64,000 nt of DNA from Struthidea cinerea (Eukaryota; Chordata; Aves; Passeriformes; Corcoracidae): NCBI GenBank assembly GCA_013397865.1, contig VZTI01004555.1, positions 2,461,995-2,525,994 on the forward strand. The letters are read 5' to 3'. This document shows positions 37,524 through 49,517 of this stretch, piece after piece. A program made the position numbers and the translations under genes. Under the pieces are notes generated by a model. It searched no databases, was not told the origin of the DNA, and saw only the letters and a list, made by a program, of their open reading frames with translations. Numbering within the stretch: the first letter of the stretch is position 1; the number at the start of each line of letters is the position of its first letter.

Positions 37524-37868
37524 GTACAGTGTTCAGTGGAGGGTTTTGCTTATCATTAATCAAGATAATCAAAGGTAAATAGCTCAAATGAGGAGCATGT
37601 GGTTTGGGTAATATGATCTTCGTTTCCATGGATTTGTAGAAGAAGCTTCTGTGCTTAAGTCTGCAGGGTTCATGAGGCAGTAATCCAGCATGGTCTGGCC
37701 CTCTCTTCAGCCGATGGCAGGTTAGTAATAAAGCAGTTCAAGAGAACACAGTACAAACAAAAGTGAATTACGAAGAAACATTTTTGAACATTTTTCCGAT
37801 GGCTTCATATTTAGTAAAAATGTAATTTTCTCTGCTTTATCTCTGTGTAGAGTAATACCGTTCCTTCC

Positions 37869-38219
37869 TGGCTCTGTGGGGTCCTGCGTGCTCCCACAGA
37901 AGCCTGGGCAGGTTCAGTATTAAGTCAGTAGCAAAGAGTCAGGGAGGGTATTTGCTTCCATTCCGGCATGAGGGTTTATTGCATCTTCACTGTCGAAGGT
38001 TCAGAGGCAAATACGAGAACAAGGCTAACTTTGGGTTTTTCCCGGGGCCGGGGAGAAGGCGGGATCAGGGAGCGGGGACCAATGGGAGAGCCCCGGGGGA
38101 GTGACGAGGGGGCCAAGGCCAGCAGCCAACCGGGGAATTCAAACTGGAATAGGTTAATTTAACAGAACCATGCACCCTAGGAAAAGCCTCCTGGTCGCCT
38201 TAACGTAAGGGTATGGCTC
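37869..38219 (-). mobile_element. solo LTR of an endogenous retrovirus
   Basis: A 339-base GC-rich block (37875-38213) is flanked by a 6-base direct repeat TGGCTC (37869-37874 and 38214-38219), the duplication length typical of ERVK-like elements. Read on the minus strand it has a GC-rich U3-like half with a reverse CCAAT box, AATAAA at 37975-37980, and ends in CCCACA. The 5' end reads TACCC where TG is expected, so that end may be mutated; an alternative 5' end is TGTTAAATTA at 38163. No internal retroviral genes are present. It sits in a MOK intron. Confidence 0.65.
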
Positions 38220-40223
38220 ACTTCCTCTCATGAGCATCACAGACTACCCTCAGTCTTGTTAATGCACTTAATGGTAGAATGTTTCCTGCTTTTTTTGGAC
38301 TTACTAATACTTTCTGCAAAAACAGAGATTAGAGAATACCCTCCCTCTGATTTACGACTTTGATTTACAGTATAGTGTGTCTAAGACCCCTGTGCTATTA
38401 AGATCTTGTGTGCTGGTATATTTTGAAATCAGGTTCTGATGAAGGAAGAGTTCAGGAAAACACGAATTAAAGTCTTTTAAGATTTTTGGTAATGATGAAA
38501 CTATAACTCAAAAAAATTGTCACTGGTCTTCAAGGAAAAAGGAAAAATACCCACCATGAGTATTTCTCCAGTATCTTTGTGCCCTAGCAACAGCAGCAGT
38601 TCTTTATTCTCCTCCCACACTGCTGTCTCTGATATGCAACCAGGACTGATAACATTTGCTTTGCTTCTTTCCTCCTCCACATGGCAAGTGCAGCTGCTGC
38701 CATCACCATCACATTAAATGACAACCATTATGCTTTGCCTGCTAACTTGTAGAAACATTTCTACTTCTCCAGCCAGAAAACTGTTAAAAGAAAAATCCCA
38801 AATGTGGCAGTACTCTTGCAAAGTAAATTGGGACCAAAAGCTTTAAGAATGCTACATTTTTTTATTTCAGCTTGAATCAGCTGGGCTTTGTAGCTTTGTA
38901 AAAAAATTACATGCTGCAAACTTAAGTTTTCTTAGGGAAAAAGAGCCAAACCTTAAAAATATTTCCTTGTTGTTTCAGCTTAATGTAAAAAATTTCACTC
39001 TTTACAACCGCTAAATGTTTTCAGAGACTTTACAGGTGTGTTTAGAGAGAAAGGAGGGATGTTTATTGGAAATTACTGAATTGAAAGAGATACAGTCTTG
39101 CCAAACTTAAGGCAATTATGGACAGGTTTCTTTTTCAGTGCCTCCTGCAGTTGTTGCTGTTGAGTGGTTGCATAAGCCTTTATGCTTTACACCACGTTGT
39201 GTAAGAACTTTTAGTCTTTTACTCAGCCGTGCTGATCTTTCAAATCTTGTTGTCTCACCATGAGGGCAAAATTCCCTCTTTCTGTTCCCTATAAATCATG
39301 ATTCCTGGATCGCACTTTTCAGTGGCTTGCACAGTTGTTCTTCACTTTGTTACAATTTTACATTCAAAGACAGCACATTTTTTAGTTCACACAGAAGCTA
39401 GTCCCAGCTGCATGTCTTGATGCAGCTGCATAATGTGAATCAGATCTTTTCTCGCCTTCCTCTACTCTAGGCTTTATGAAGACACTCAGAGGAGTGTGCA
39501 GCCAGCTGTCTGACTGAATTTGCAAACAGTTAAAGTGAAGTTTCTCATGTCTACAAAGGGGCTGAGTGTTTTGCTTTCAAGAGTCATGTGGTGCTACTGA
39601 AGTGTTTCTTAAATTATAAGCCCAAAGAAGAAAGCAACATGTGCAGGAAATAAATGTTAGTGGACCTGACTAAAGTCAGATTGCTTTAATATGGTAACAA
39701 TGTTTTCAATGACTCTGTGCAAGTTTTACATTAACTGAGGATCAAGCTCAGGAATGCAGTTCAAATTACCGTCTTTGCTGCTTGCAAAGAACCTGTGTAG
39801 GAATGGAGTGTTACAAATACATTTCTATGTGCATACACAGCAAGAGGGACTGCTTGATTCTGCTGTCTTTTAAAACAAGGAGAACACATTGTCTTTTAGG
39901 ATCTGCCACTTTACTAGAAACAAACACAATCCCAGACCCATTGCCCTTCACCACAAGGGATGTTCTCTTTACATATTTTGCCCCAAACCAGCAGGAGAGG
40001 GAAGCTACAGATTTCCATTTAATAACCCAAGCTACTCCTTCAATGCAAACCAGCAGCTGTGTTGCTCTGCTGCTCACATTATCCTCCAGTTCCTGATGGG
40101 TATTAAACTGTCCACAAATAATTCTAACATGCTCTCTTCCTCATAAAAAAAGGTTTTTTTTAAATCAAGAGTGACAGTTTAACCATGTCTTCTCTAGTGC
40201 TAATACCATCTCTTGCCTTACAG

Positions 40224-40323
40224 TTTCCAGCCTCTTTTTCTTGGATCTAGTGAGCTGGATCACATTTCAAAAATCCATGAAGTTACAGGCACTCCTGGTA
40301 ACAAAACTCCAGAAGTTCAAGCA
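40224..40323 (+). pseudogene. MOK: MOK remnant exon: kinase insert region, 2-base deletion
   Basis: The acceptor is TTGCCTTACAG and the donor is AAGCA|GTAAGT. It reads FQPLFLGSSELDHISKIHEV then TGTP, matching LQPLFPGVNELDQISKIHDV then IGTP. The rest (LQKFKQ, mammal LTKFKQ) appears only in another frame. The exon is 100 bases where 102 are expected. Confidence 0.93.
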
Positions 40324-41564
40324 GTAAGTATGTATTCCCATAGTTACTAATATCACTGTTTCAATATCCACAATAGAGCTGTACAGCTGTGTGCAATTTC
40401 TGCTCAGGGAACCACCACAAAAACCTGAATCTGCGCTGACCCGAGATCAGTGTCTTCTATCTCTACCCAGAGAGAGTCACTCATTAATGAACCTTACAGG
40501 CAGAGCAGAGGAAATCTGAGCCTTACTTGGCCTTTTATTTCCTTAGTACCTTTAAGGCCAATGACATAAATTTTTAGGGAAGAAAAGGGTTTTTTTCAAG
40601 TACTACTTACTTTTCTCTAATGAACAATTACTTAAATCAAGTGAATTCTTTCTTTTCAGTAAACTGTAATCCTCTCTGAATATGCATGAATAAATGTTTC
40701 TCTTAACTTGTTTAACACAAGTCAAGAATTTTGAGTTTTGAATCCTCCCTTTAAAGAAAGGAAAAGGAAAATCTTCTATTGTGCACAAATTGCCTTTCAA
40801 AGGTTTCTATTTTCTGTGTGCAATGCTAAAATATGACCCCAATGAGAGAACTGCTGCCCATCAAGCCTTACAGCACCCTTATTTTCAAGAATTCTGGCAA
40901 GTGACTTCAAATCACTTCAGTTTTGAAGACTAAAATCAAAAGATGGGGGGAATGTTGTGTCCGTGTTTCAAGTGGAGTAAAATTAAATTTGTTTCCAGTG
41001 CTAGTCCTTGGCTTGTCGACAATGAACATGATTCAGTCAACGTAGTTCTTTGCATTGAGTCCAAACCTTACCCAAAACACTACTGGTATTTGTCTCTATT
41101 TTTCTTTTTGCCCCGACCTTTTTAAGGCAGCTAGTACAGAAGCTTTAACTATGCACAAAAAATTAAGACTAGTAGGAAATACATCAGGGCAAGTACCTCA
41201 GTATTTGTGGCAAATTTCAAAGGCAAGTCCAAGACAGGTAGTATTTAAGTGGAAGAACTGCCAGCCCATTTAGAGAAAGTAATTTGTAGCACTGAGCTTG
41301 TTAGCTATAAACAAATGTTTTACTTAAGCTGATTACTTGGGTTTATTCAGTCTGCCTAAACACAGATCTTTATTTGGTCTGATGCAGTTCCCCCTCCCCC
41401 CAAATCCCTAACATACACGACTTAAAATTTAGCTCTGATACCTCATAATCCCCTCAGTAGACTCTAGTTAGAGTTGCTGTTACTTAAAGGGTCAGCTCCA
41501 CCTTTATTTTTAAATATCATCATTCCATTTTTGATGTCTGCCTTTGAGTTAAAGAGTTTTCCAG

Positions 41565-41630
41565 ATGAAGTTCTGGCAGAGACAGGAATTACGCTTTTGC
41601 CTTTTCAGGGCTTCAGTCTACATTTTGAGC
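41565..41630 (+). pseudogene. possible remnant of MOK exon encoding end of kinase domain
   Basis: After a TTTTCCAG, the sequence ATGAAGTTC and then TGITLLP and FQGFSLH (in a shifted frame) resembles MNFDFPF, SGIPLL and PQCLSLLH of the family. The second half (YDPDER) is not recognisable. The position between the flanking exons is right. Confidence 0.4.
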
Positions 41631-42221
41631 AAATAAAAATTAAAAAAAAAAAAAACTTAATTATCCTGTATATAGTCGATATCTGGGAAAATTCTAAGCA
41701 TGTATTTGACATGAAATAAAAAATAATTAAAATTGGATTCAAAATTCTGACAAACTAAAACTTTGTTTATATATCAGCTATGTGAAAAATACTCGTATTC
41801 ACTTGCTGTATCAGCAAGGTGAAGTGGAAGTTAGTACTACATGGAAAACTTTCAAATACTGGTTTTTCTCAAAAGAACTCTCAAAACCCCCTACAAACTA
41901 CCAAAGAACAATTATAAATTATTTTCTGCTGTGCAGTCAGCTTTGAAAGCATGAACTCTCCTTCTATATGAGAAGCCACTTTTTCCACTAATTTAGTTCT
42001 GAGGTTCATCAGTGTAGGTTTTCTAAGAAGTTCCTTTGGGCAAGATTTCAAGAAACATCACGTAAGGCAAGTAATTTTTAAAAAGGACTGAGGTAAAGTT
42101 GTATTTGGCTGAGAGTTTTTTTATTTCTGATTATTTGGGTTTTCTCTTCTAATTGTATTCCTTAAGATATTCTCAGAAAGAAATTGAATCTTTTTTATTT
42201 ATTTTAAAATCATTCTCTTAG

Positions 42222-42415
42222 GAACGTCCAGGAAAAAAAAACCGAATCAACAACATTGGCATCCTCTGGGAGAATTACCAAAATTAAATTTTCCTGGAGT
42301 AGCCAAATTGACTTCCTGTCCTACTCCTACATTGCATTCAGTTTTCCGGGGATGTAAGGAAGGTGGTGGAACCCCTGTGTTCCAGTCTGTCAGATTTATT
42401 GGATGAAACATTGAG
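42222..42415 (+). pseudogene. MOK: MOK remnant exon: C-terminal tail, in-frame stop
   Basis: The acceptor is TTCTCTTAG and the donor is TTGAG|GTGTAG. It reads LGELPKLNFPGVAKLT and PTPTLHSVF, against MELPKLKLSGVVRLS and SPTLQSVL in mammals. The later part aligns without gaps, with a TGA at 42404-42406. Confidence 0.87.
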
Positions 42416-42474
42416 GTGTAGACTCTCACTTGCCCACTGAAGCACATTTGAAACTTCTGTTGTTTCTTCAACAG

Positions 42475-42570
42475 TCTGAGAAACAGAAGGCACTTCAGTC
42501 TTCCCTGAAACAGTTCCATTTGCCTGCTATAGAAGGAGTAGAAGTGGGGAAAAGCCTGGCTATGCAGTGA
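42475..42570 (+). pseudogene. MOK: MOK remnant last exon
   Basis: The acceptor is TTGTTTCTTCAACAG. It reads SEKQKALQSSLKQFHLPAIE and continues to a TGA at 42568; the mammalian tail has QKDLKPAPQQCRLPTIVRKG. Phase continues correctly from the previous exon, although that exon has a stop. Confidence 0.7.
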
Positions 42571-45008
42571 CAGAGACCCAGCCATGCTTCTGTTGTTAGA
42601 GATCTAACAAGAACAGCAGTGCCTGATTTTGTGTTGCTCTGACAATTTGTAGGAAAACCCCACAAGGTTTGAGGGCTGCTTTCCTACCATTTTGATATTC
42701 TGTTCCTGAAGGGGGTCAATATTTAATTAAAGCATTGTTCTCACAGAGTACAGAGAGTATTCTGCATTGAACTTCCTAAGTACTTGTTCCTTTTAGAACC
42801 TGGTGGAGGAGGAGGTTAGTTAAAAATAACATGAAAGGATTCTTTGAGCTCAAGTATTAGGAATGGAATGTTATCTACAGAATTTAAGTTTTCAAACTGT
42901 ATTACAAATGACAGCTAACTGCTGTATTTTTTTTTAGATTTAAGGGTTTGGTTGGGTTCTTTTCCGTTAGCTCTGGAAATTATTCCCCTCCTCTATTCAG
43001 TAACTTCCACCTCAGGTTTTACTGAGAATGCAAATTATACAATCATATGAGATACTTAATGCAGTTTTTGTAACTGCTGAATATTTTTATGTAACTATAA
43101 CTTAAAGCTAAACCAACCTTTTATCTGATTCAAAAGCAAGTAAAACGTAGTCACAGTTTGCTTCAAGCCATTGATCTTAACATTAATCAAAAGTCTTAAC
43201 AGGGGCTGATATTGCAGCCAGTTGCTTTAAAGAGCAGTAAAAACACATAGCTGATCATGCTTCAGAAATCTGGCACACAGATCATCACTAACAATTTAAT
43301 AGAATGTTTCTGATTGCTATATAAGGTAGACGTTAAAAGGCAATATCTTATCTTACTAGGAAAGAATCTTTATTCCAAATTGAAACCACTGACTTTAAAA
43401 TTCCTGAGATCTAAAAATTTGCATTAATTAATTTGCAATACTTAAATTTGGTGATGTGTTACAGAACAGTTTTGTTATTTAGAAAACAAAAGTCTGTGAA
43501 AGTCATACTTGTCTGGGGGTTAAAAATCTTCTGCCTACCAAGTGTGCATGGAAGGCAAGTTCAGCAAATAACTTTTTTTGACATTTTTATAGTTATAAAA
43601 GTTACTCTGCTCATAACTGGGAAGTGATCATCATTTTTTCCATAACCAAACACTGGGCTCTGGTGCTGCTGTTCAAAAACCCAGCCATAAGCAGGAGGCA
43701 AAGGGCATTTTGTGTGAGAGGCCCTGCTGTGGGGAGGCACCATGGAAAATGGAGCAACTGGGGGGAGCACATCACATCCAAGTCACTAAGCCAACACTTA
43801 TGCATCAATTTGAGATTGATGCTCCAGATCCAGACAAACTATTTATTCTAACCAGTTAAGATGCAGCTCAAACAATGCAGTAAAATACAGGTTAACATAA
43901 AGATCTTGTAAGAGTAAAAATTACGCCTGCTCTCAGCTCTTCTTCTGAGATTCCACAGCGCTGTGCCTTTGTGAAAATAATTATTCTTTTCACTTACTTT
44001 GAGGTCTTCCAGTAAGTGTTTTTTTTTGCTGTGGTTTGTTGATTGGTTGATTGTTTTTGTAAGAAGAGGCATCTCAACACTTACAGTGTTCTGTTGTGAC
44101 TGGATTAGATCCTAATCCTTGTTCAGGTTCTGGACAACTTTGAGCATGCCCAAATTCCACACTGTAGCTTTTCCATGTGGAGAAGTTCATGAAGCTTGAA
44201 TTTTTTATTAATCCTTTTGACATCTACTGCTTAAAAGCACTTGTCTACCTGATGTTTATCTTCATGTTTAGAAGATGGTATTACTATCACATAAGGTACA
44301 GAGGATACACATGAGATTCAAGGAGATTCTTGAAAATGTGAAAATATTCGCAGGTAAATGTGGTGCAGACTGTGGGAGTATTTGATATTGATTCAAATTT
44401 GACTATCCAAGTTGAATATCATGCACCTGCATCATGCACCATTGCTCAATTTATGTCATTTCTTCACAGCAAACTTTCAGAATCTCAATAGCAAGAATGG
44501 AAAAAACATCCCAGCCCTGGGAAGAATTCTTATAAAATAAGGCAAAAGTATTTGAACAAGGCTCTGCAGGGAAACCTCTACTGCTACTTGTATTAGGTGT
44601 GCCAAAGAGCAGATTTCTCTTACCAGGACTGAACAAATACATAAGCCAAGTTTTAGTGGAGGAAGTGTTTTACACCAGTAGAATGAGAGCATTGTAACAA
44701 AGGGAAACAGCAGAACACAGTGGTACAGCTAACTGCTCTTCCTCATTTTACTGAAACTCCTACTGCATGGATGCTGCTTTCCTCCAGTTCTAAGCAAAAA
44801 GTGTTCTCCTGAACACAGTAGCTCAAAGTGCAGTGAAAGTATGTAAAACCACAGTGACTGGCTTAGTTTTCCTGCTCTATTACGTTTCAGTGAATCATCT
44901 CCCCACTTCTGTCATGCTTTCATGTTAGCAGCTCATACTGATAAAACAGAGAACTTCAACAATAAGACAATACAGTATTTGTCTGAATACTTACCATAGT
45001 GGTTTTTT

Positions 45009-45027
45009 ATAGATAGATAGATAGATA
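45009..45027. repeat. (ATAG)n microsatellite
   Basis: About 4.75 perfect ATAG units. Confidence 0.9.
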
Positions 45028-48000
45028 TGAGAAAGGTGTGATGCTACACTTAGAAAATGAAATTAAGGACTGCAGGTCTATAGGCAACACAGTGCAACAG
45101 TAACCTCCAAGTTCTTACCTTTGGAACACTGAGCAAAACGTGCCATGAGCTTATCCAGTGTTTTTTTCTAGAGAGGAAGATGGTGAGTTGCTTAGTGCTG
45201 ATATATTTGGAGTTGAGCATAATGAGTAGCATTAAAACTGATGGTCTAAAAATAGGTAACTAACTCAGTCCAAGTGAGCTTGCTATCCACTCTTGTTAAT
45301 TTCTTACAAAAAAGAGGACAAATCCTACTACCCACATTTGATGGATTGTTCTGACTCAGAGCTCTCTTACCTAGCACTATACAGTAAATGAAAGCTCAGA
45401 TTATCAAAACTGATGGAGATATATTAATTGTATTGCTTGCTTCCTGTAATCTTTTTCTGGAAGCCTCAAACTACAGATGCTGAAGTTCAAGTAATTTGAC
45501 TAAAAAATAAAAAATTCCATCAAATTATGTATGCACAAGGTACCTTTCTAATTTCAAGTGTTATTGCCACTGTTTGCTTCCCTAATTCATATATCAGATA
45601 GGTGATTATTCATACACGAGGAAGAAGATGAAGTCATAATTTTGGTAAGTTTTAACCTGGAGGGAAAAGGCTACCAGAGTAACATCTTGTGTATTATCAC
45701 ATACTGTGTACCTGGGGCTGTCAGGCTGTTATAATGAGAATGGCAATTTCATGTTCAACAGATCATTTTTGCTATAAAATTGCAAATCTGAAGTGAAGGA
45801 CCACATTGGAATCTTTCTTCATTTCTTTTACACTTTCAGGTGGATCTTACTCAGTTTGGCACATACAGTGCTTCAAGGATATTTATTTCCTAACAAGTTC
45901 TTTGCTGTTAAAGCTCTGGAGACAACTTACACTTCCCTGGCTCTTGGATGAATAGGCAAACTTGAATTTTCCCACCTGCTTTATAGTTAGAATACACCCA
46001 ACTTTGAACTACAAACTGGCAAGTATGGTTCCTACCCTCATTCTTCCAGCTAAAATTCCATACTGAGATTATCTGTGTTCCGCTCACTTTTTTTTTTTTT
46101 ATGTATTAGGAAAAAGATTTTTATTAAAAGCTGTATCTACAGTAGAGGACATAAGTTCTTTCCAGGTAAGTTATTAGTATCCTATTTCTTACTAAAATAA
46201 TTTTTTCCATGTGGAATAGAGTGTGGTATGGGCAACTGAAGCTTCTAGATGGTTGCCCTAATAGTAAAGAAGAGGCTGAAAAAAGAAAACCCAAATACAT
46301 TCCTTGTGTGCTGCTGAACTACGATTTGTGGTGGGGACGTACCCTGCCAACGCAGATGGGAGTAGCTGCTGTTGTTACCCTGATGTTGGATACTGCAATT
46401 CTTTCCCTACTGGTTTTGTATTTTTCCAGCTGAAGGAAAAAAGTCTTTTAAAGTTATTGCCTATTTTTTCAACTGTTTCATTTTGACTCAGACCATATGA
46501 AGCACTTACATAAAAGAAGTCTACGGGGAGATAACTACACTAGTTTTCAGTGATGAGGTTTATCTGTATTTTAACAGTTAAACCCACTGTGTTAATAAAA
46601 CAGAACTTCTGAAAAATAATCCTGCTCAGTTTCAGTATTTTCCCCATTCCTCGTATTATAGAAGAAGATAGAGAAGAATGGTAAAGCACAGCTCCATCTT
46701 GAATAAAGTAGGGAACTAATTCCCGGCTTATAAACTGATCTGGCAGTTCTCAACATGCTGGCTGCATTGCAAGGATAAGACTTAGTTACAAGCTACTGCC
46801 GTTGCTTCTCCCCAAATGTTCATTCATTTCCTGAAAACAAATCACTTCTCGTGCCAGAAAATGTCTTAAGTTTACTTGTAATTAAAAAAATTCTACCCAG
46901 CTTTATTGTTGGAGAGCAGGAAGGGTATTAACATGTGCCCACAGATACACCACATGCACCCTCGGGCAAGTTCATGGTCCCGGGCAAGCAGCCTCTGCTC
47001 CATTCTGCCTGCAGGATTCTGCAAATCCCTACTGTGACCATTGCTACATAGGAAAAAGGGAAGCATATGATGGATACTTCTATTTTCTGTCATTCTGGGG
47101 CTGGACATGGGTGGTTAATCTTTGCAAGCACTACTGAAAACAAGTTAAATGGTGTGTGGACTGATTAAAAATGACAAGTGTTTAGACAAGCAGCATTAAC
47201 CTCTGCAAATCCATGGATATGCCTATCCCTATCACACCAGTTTAAGACCACTGAATTATAAATGAGATGCCTGATGTAAGACAAATGAGTCTCAGAAATG
47301 CTACTCCAGTATGTTTACCCAGTTTCTGACTGACAAGTCAGAAAGTGTGTGCAGCTACTACTGTGGGATCTTCCACTTCCCAGCTCCAAATGCACGGGAC
47401 TACATGATAAAATCCTTACCCCGTGAAGCTGCCTCTCTGTGAGATTGCTGGTGTATGATGTATTTAAACTGCAGGATGTGCTTGAAGATAAGCCATTAAC
47501 AACAAGAACAGAACAACTGTATTTCACTTTTCTAATTGAAATTCAATTCTATTAAATATGAAGCAATGTTCTAGATGAGATATTTTTGAAAGGAATTTGT
47601 TTTACAAAGTTTAGATAGTATTTCTGTACCAAACATTTAATTCAACAAAGAATTGGTTACATCAAAAGTGATTGGATTTGAACAGAAAGTAAACAAAAAT
47701 GCATATTCAATATAGTTTAATATGTATTTTCTGAATTAGAAATATCACTTTCTTAAATGAATGAGAATTTCTAGTGTAATGATCCATTACTCCCCTCCCC
47801 CATCACTGAATTACATTATTTATACATATAATACAGAGCCAATTGCAGTTGGAAACAACAATATTAAAATAAATGTTTAATAGATACAAAGGATCTTTTC
47901 TCCACAACAGTTTTTCTGGTGTCTGGACACCAATTTTAAAGTAATTCTCTATTAGCATTAAACTATTTAAGTGCAAAACAATTTTGTTTTAAAAAAATCT

Positions 48001-48192
48001 ATGATTGCAGCATCCATCTTCCTGAAAAACATTTTGAAGCCAGAAAGTAATGACTTTCATTTTCCATGAGTGCATTCCAGGCTGTCTTCTAGCCATCTCT
48101 GGTTAAAAAAATCAGTGCAAAATAAACAATGGTGAAGTACTAGTTTAACCATTGAACTTACTTGAATTTAAGAAACATATCTTATTTTACAC

Positions 48193-48205
48193 TATATATA
48201 TATAT
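48193..48205. repeat. (TA)n microsatellite
   Basis: A 13-base perfect TA run in AT-rich DNA. Confidence 0.85.
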
Positions 48206-49469
48206 CTTTTATTTATATATTTATAGAGAGATTAAATTACACTGGACTTGAAAAGTATAAAGAAAACAAAAATGTTACTGCCTTTTCCTGCAGCACCAAA
48301 GGAAGCTTTTTGCTTTTTCTTCCATGCAAACTCTTCCTTGGGTGAGCAGCCTAGCAGGATCAGCTGTAGTGAGAACGCCTTACATTTGTCCTTTGCAAGT
48401 CACTATGTGATTCACATAATTCCATGTTTACACTCTGCCACATTATAATTTGTGATGCTCTTTGCCTGAAGAACAGCTCCTGGTTCCACTGTCATTACTT
48501 CTTGTCCTGTGTTCAGAGATTTGCTAGCAGTAGTGTGATGGCTATACTACAGTTCCACTTGGAGAATTGGCCTGGTTTTGGGATGACAATAAACCCTGCA
48601 AACAAAGCAGTTTACATTAATCCAGCAAGAGAACCTGATATGAATTTTATAAAGTTCTTAACCTGAACCTACAATGAGTACAATTGATTTTTACCAACAC
48701 TTGCTTACTTCAAACATCAGCACCTTCTCTCCTACAAAGGCTCTAAGCCACCTCAGCCAAGGTCTCAGCCAAGCAGCACACAAAGAGCTCCCAGTCAGGA
48801 AGAAATGTGTGCATTTATGACACGGAATGGATCTGATCCCAGCATTTGGTTTAATCTACCTTGCACTTGGAGTCATTGTGAACTGTGAAACTTCAAAAAT
48901 CATACACCAGAGAAGTGATCAGCATTTTAGTGGGGTGGTGACAAACAAACCTATTCCAGTATCAATATGTTTGACACTTGACCTGACACAGGGAAATGTT
49001 CCATCTCTTATATGTGATTGAGTATTACAAGCTTTGAATAGAAAAATAGATCGTCTAAACAAATAATTTGTTTTGGTAATTTTACAACAGAATGAAACGC
49101 TTACAAGAGTTCAGTAAAGATTTCCCATTACAATTTAAGTTCACATTCAGAAAAACTTGTTACCAGCTCTTTTAACTACCCTGCCATTCAAATCAAGAGA
49201 CTTACTTCACACGCAGCTCCACGACTGCATGGTAACCCTCACTACACAGAGGCTGCTGCTCCGGATTAAGGCAACTACACTTTATGGATTAGACCTATGG
49301 GTACCAATGGACAGACTCCATTTCAGATTTATGCATAGCAGCCCATTTTTAATCATTCACATAAAAGTAACTTTATCAGGCTTATTTAGGAAAAGCTTAA
49401 TGTCAAAATACAATTTAGCCTTCTTATAAGGTCATTAGTTAGTTTTACGGAGTGCCAGCAGGCCTAGGA

Positions 49470-49517
49470 GCACGCTGGCAGCTGGAAGCACACTGGCAGC
49501 TGGAAGCACACCAGCAA
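49470..49517. repeat. 18-base tandem repeat, 2.7 copies
   Basis: The unit GCACGCTGGCAGCTGGAA (49470) is repeated with one change at 49488 and partially at 49506. In one + frame it gives a QLEAH repeat, but no gene is evident. Confidence 0.85.

Larger units (their letters stand above)
33014..42570 (+). pseudogene. MOK: MOK kinase, unitary pseudogene (seven recognisable exons)
   Basis: Exons 33014-33084, 35847-35926, 36421-36469, 37345-37523, 40224-40323, 42222-42415 and 42475-42570 reproduce MOK from the hinge region to the C-terminus, in order and with the ancestral intron phases. MOK is a MAPK-like kinase of the ICK/MAK/MOK family that controls cilium length. The coding sequence is broken. 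There is one extra A in an A10 run (35870-35879), two bases are missing near 40310, and stops occur at 37435-37437 (in place of Arg in WYRAPE), 37477-37479 and 42404-42406. The catalytic loop reads QRDGQPEN where HRDVKPEN is expected, and the TEY activation motif reads REC. Retained introns exclude a processed copy. It lies in the syntenic place between ZNF839 and WDR20. A catalytically dead, heavily re-spliced product or a non-coding RNA cannot be excluded. Confidence 0.9.

Noticed and set aside
33014..42570. MOK copy as a processed retropseudogene
   Set aside because: Introns, splice sites and syntenic position are retained, and there is no poly-A tail.
46209..46433. Plus-strand frame with a hydrophobic C-terminus
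   Set aside because: About 74 codons, no recognised family and no supporting splice signals or neighbours. Compatible with chance.
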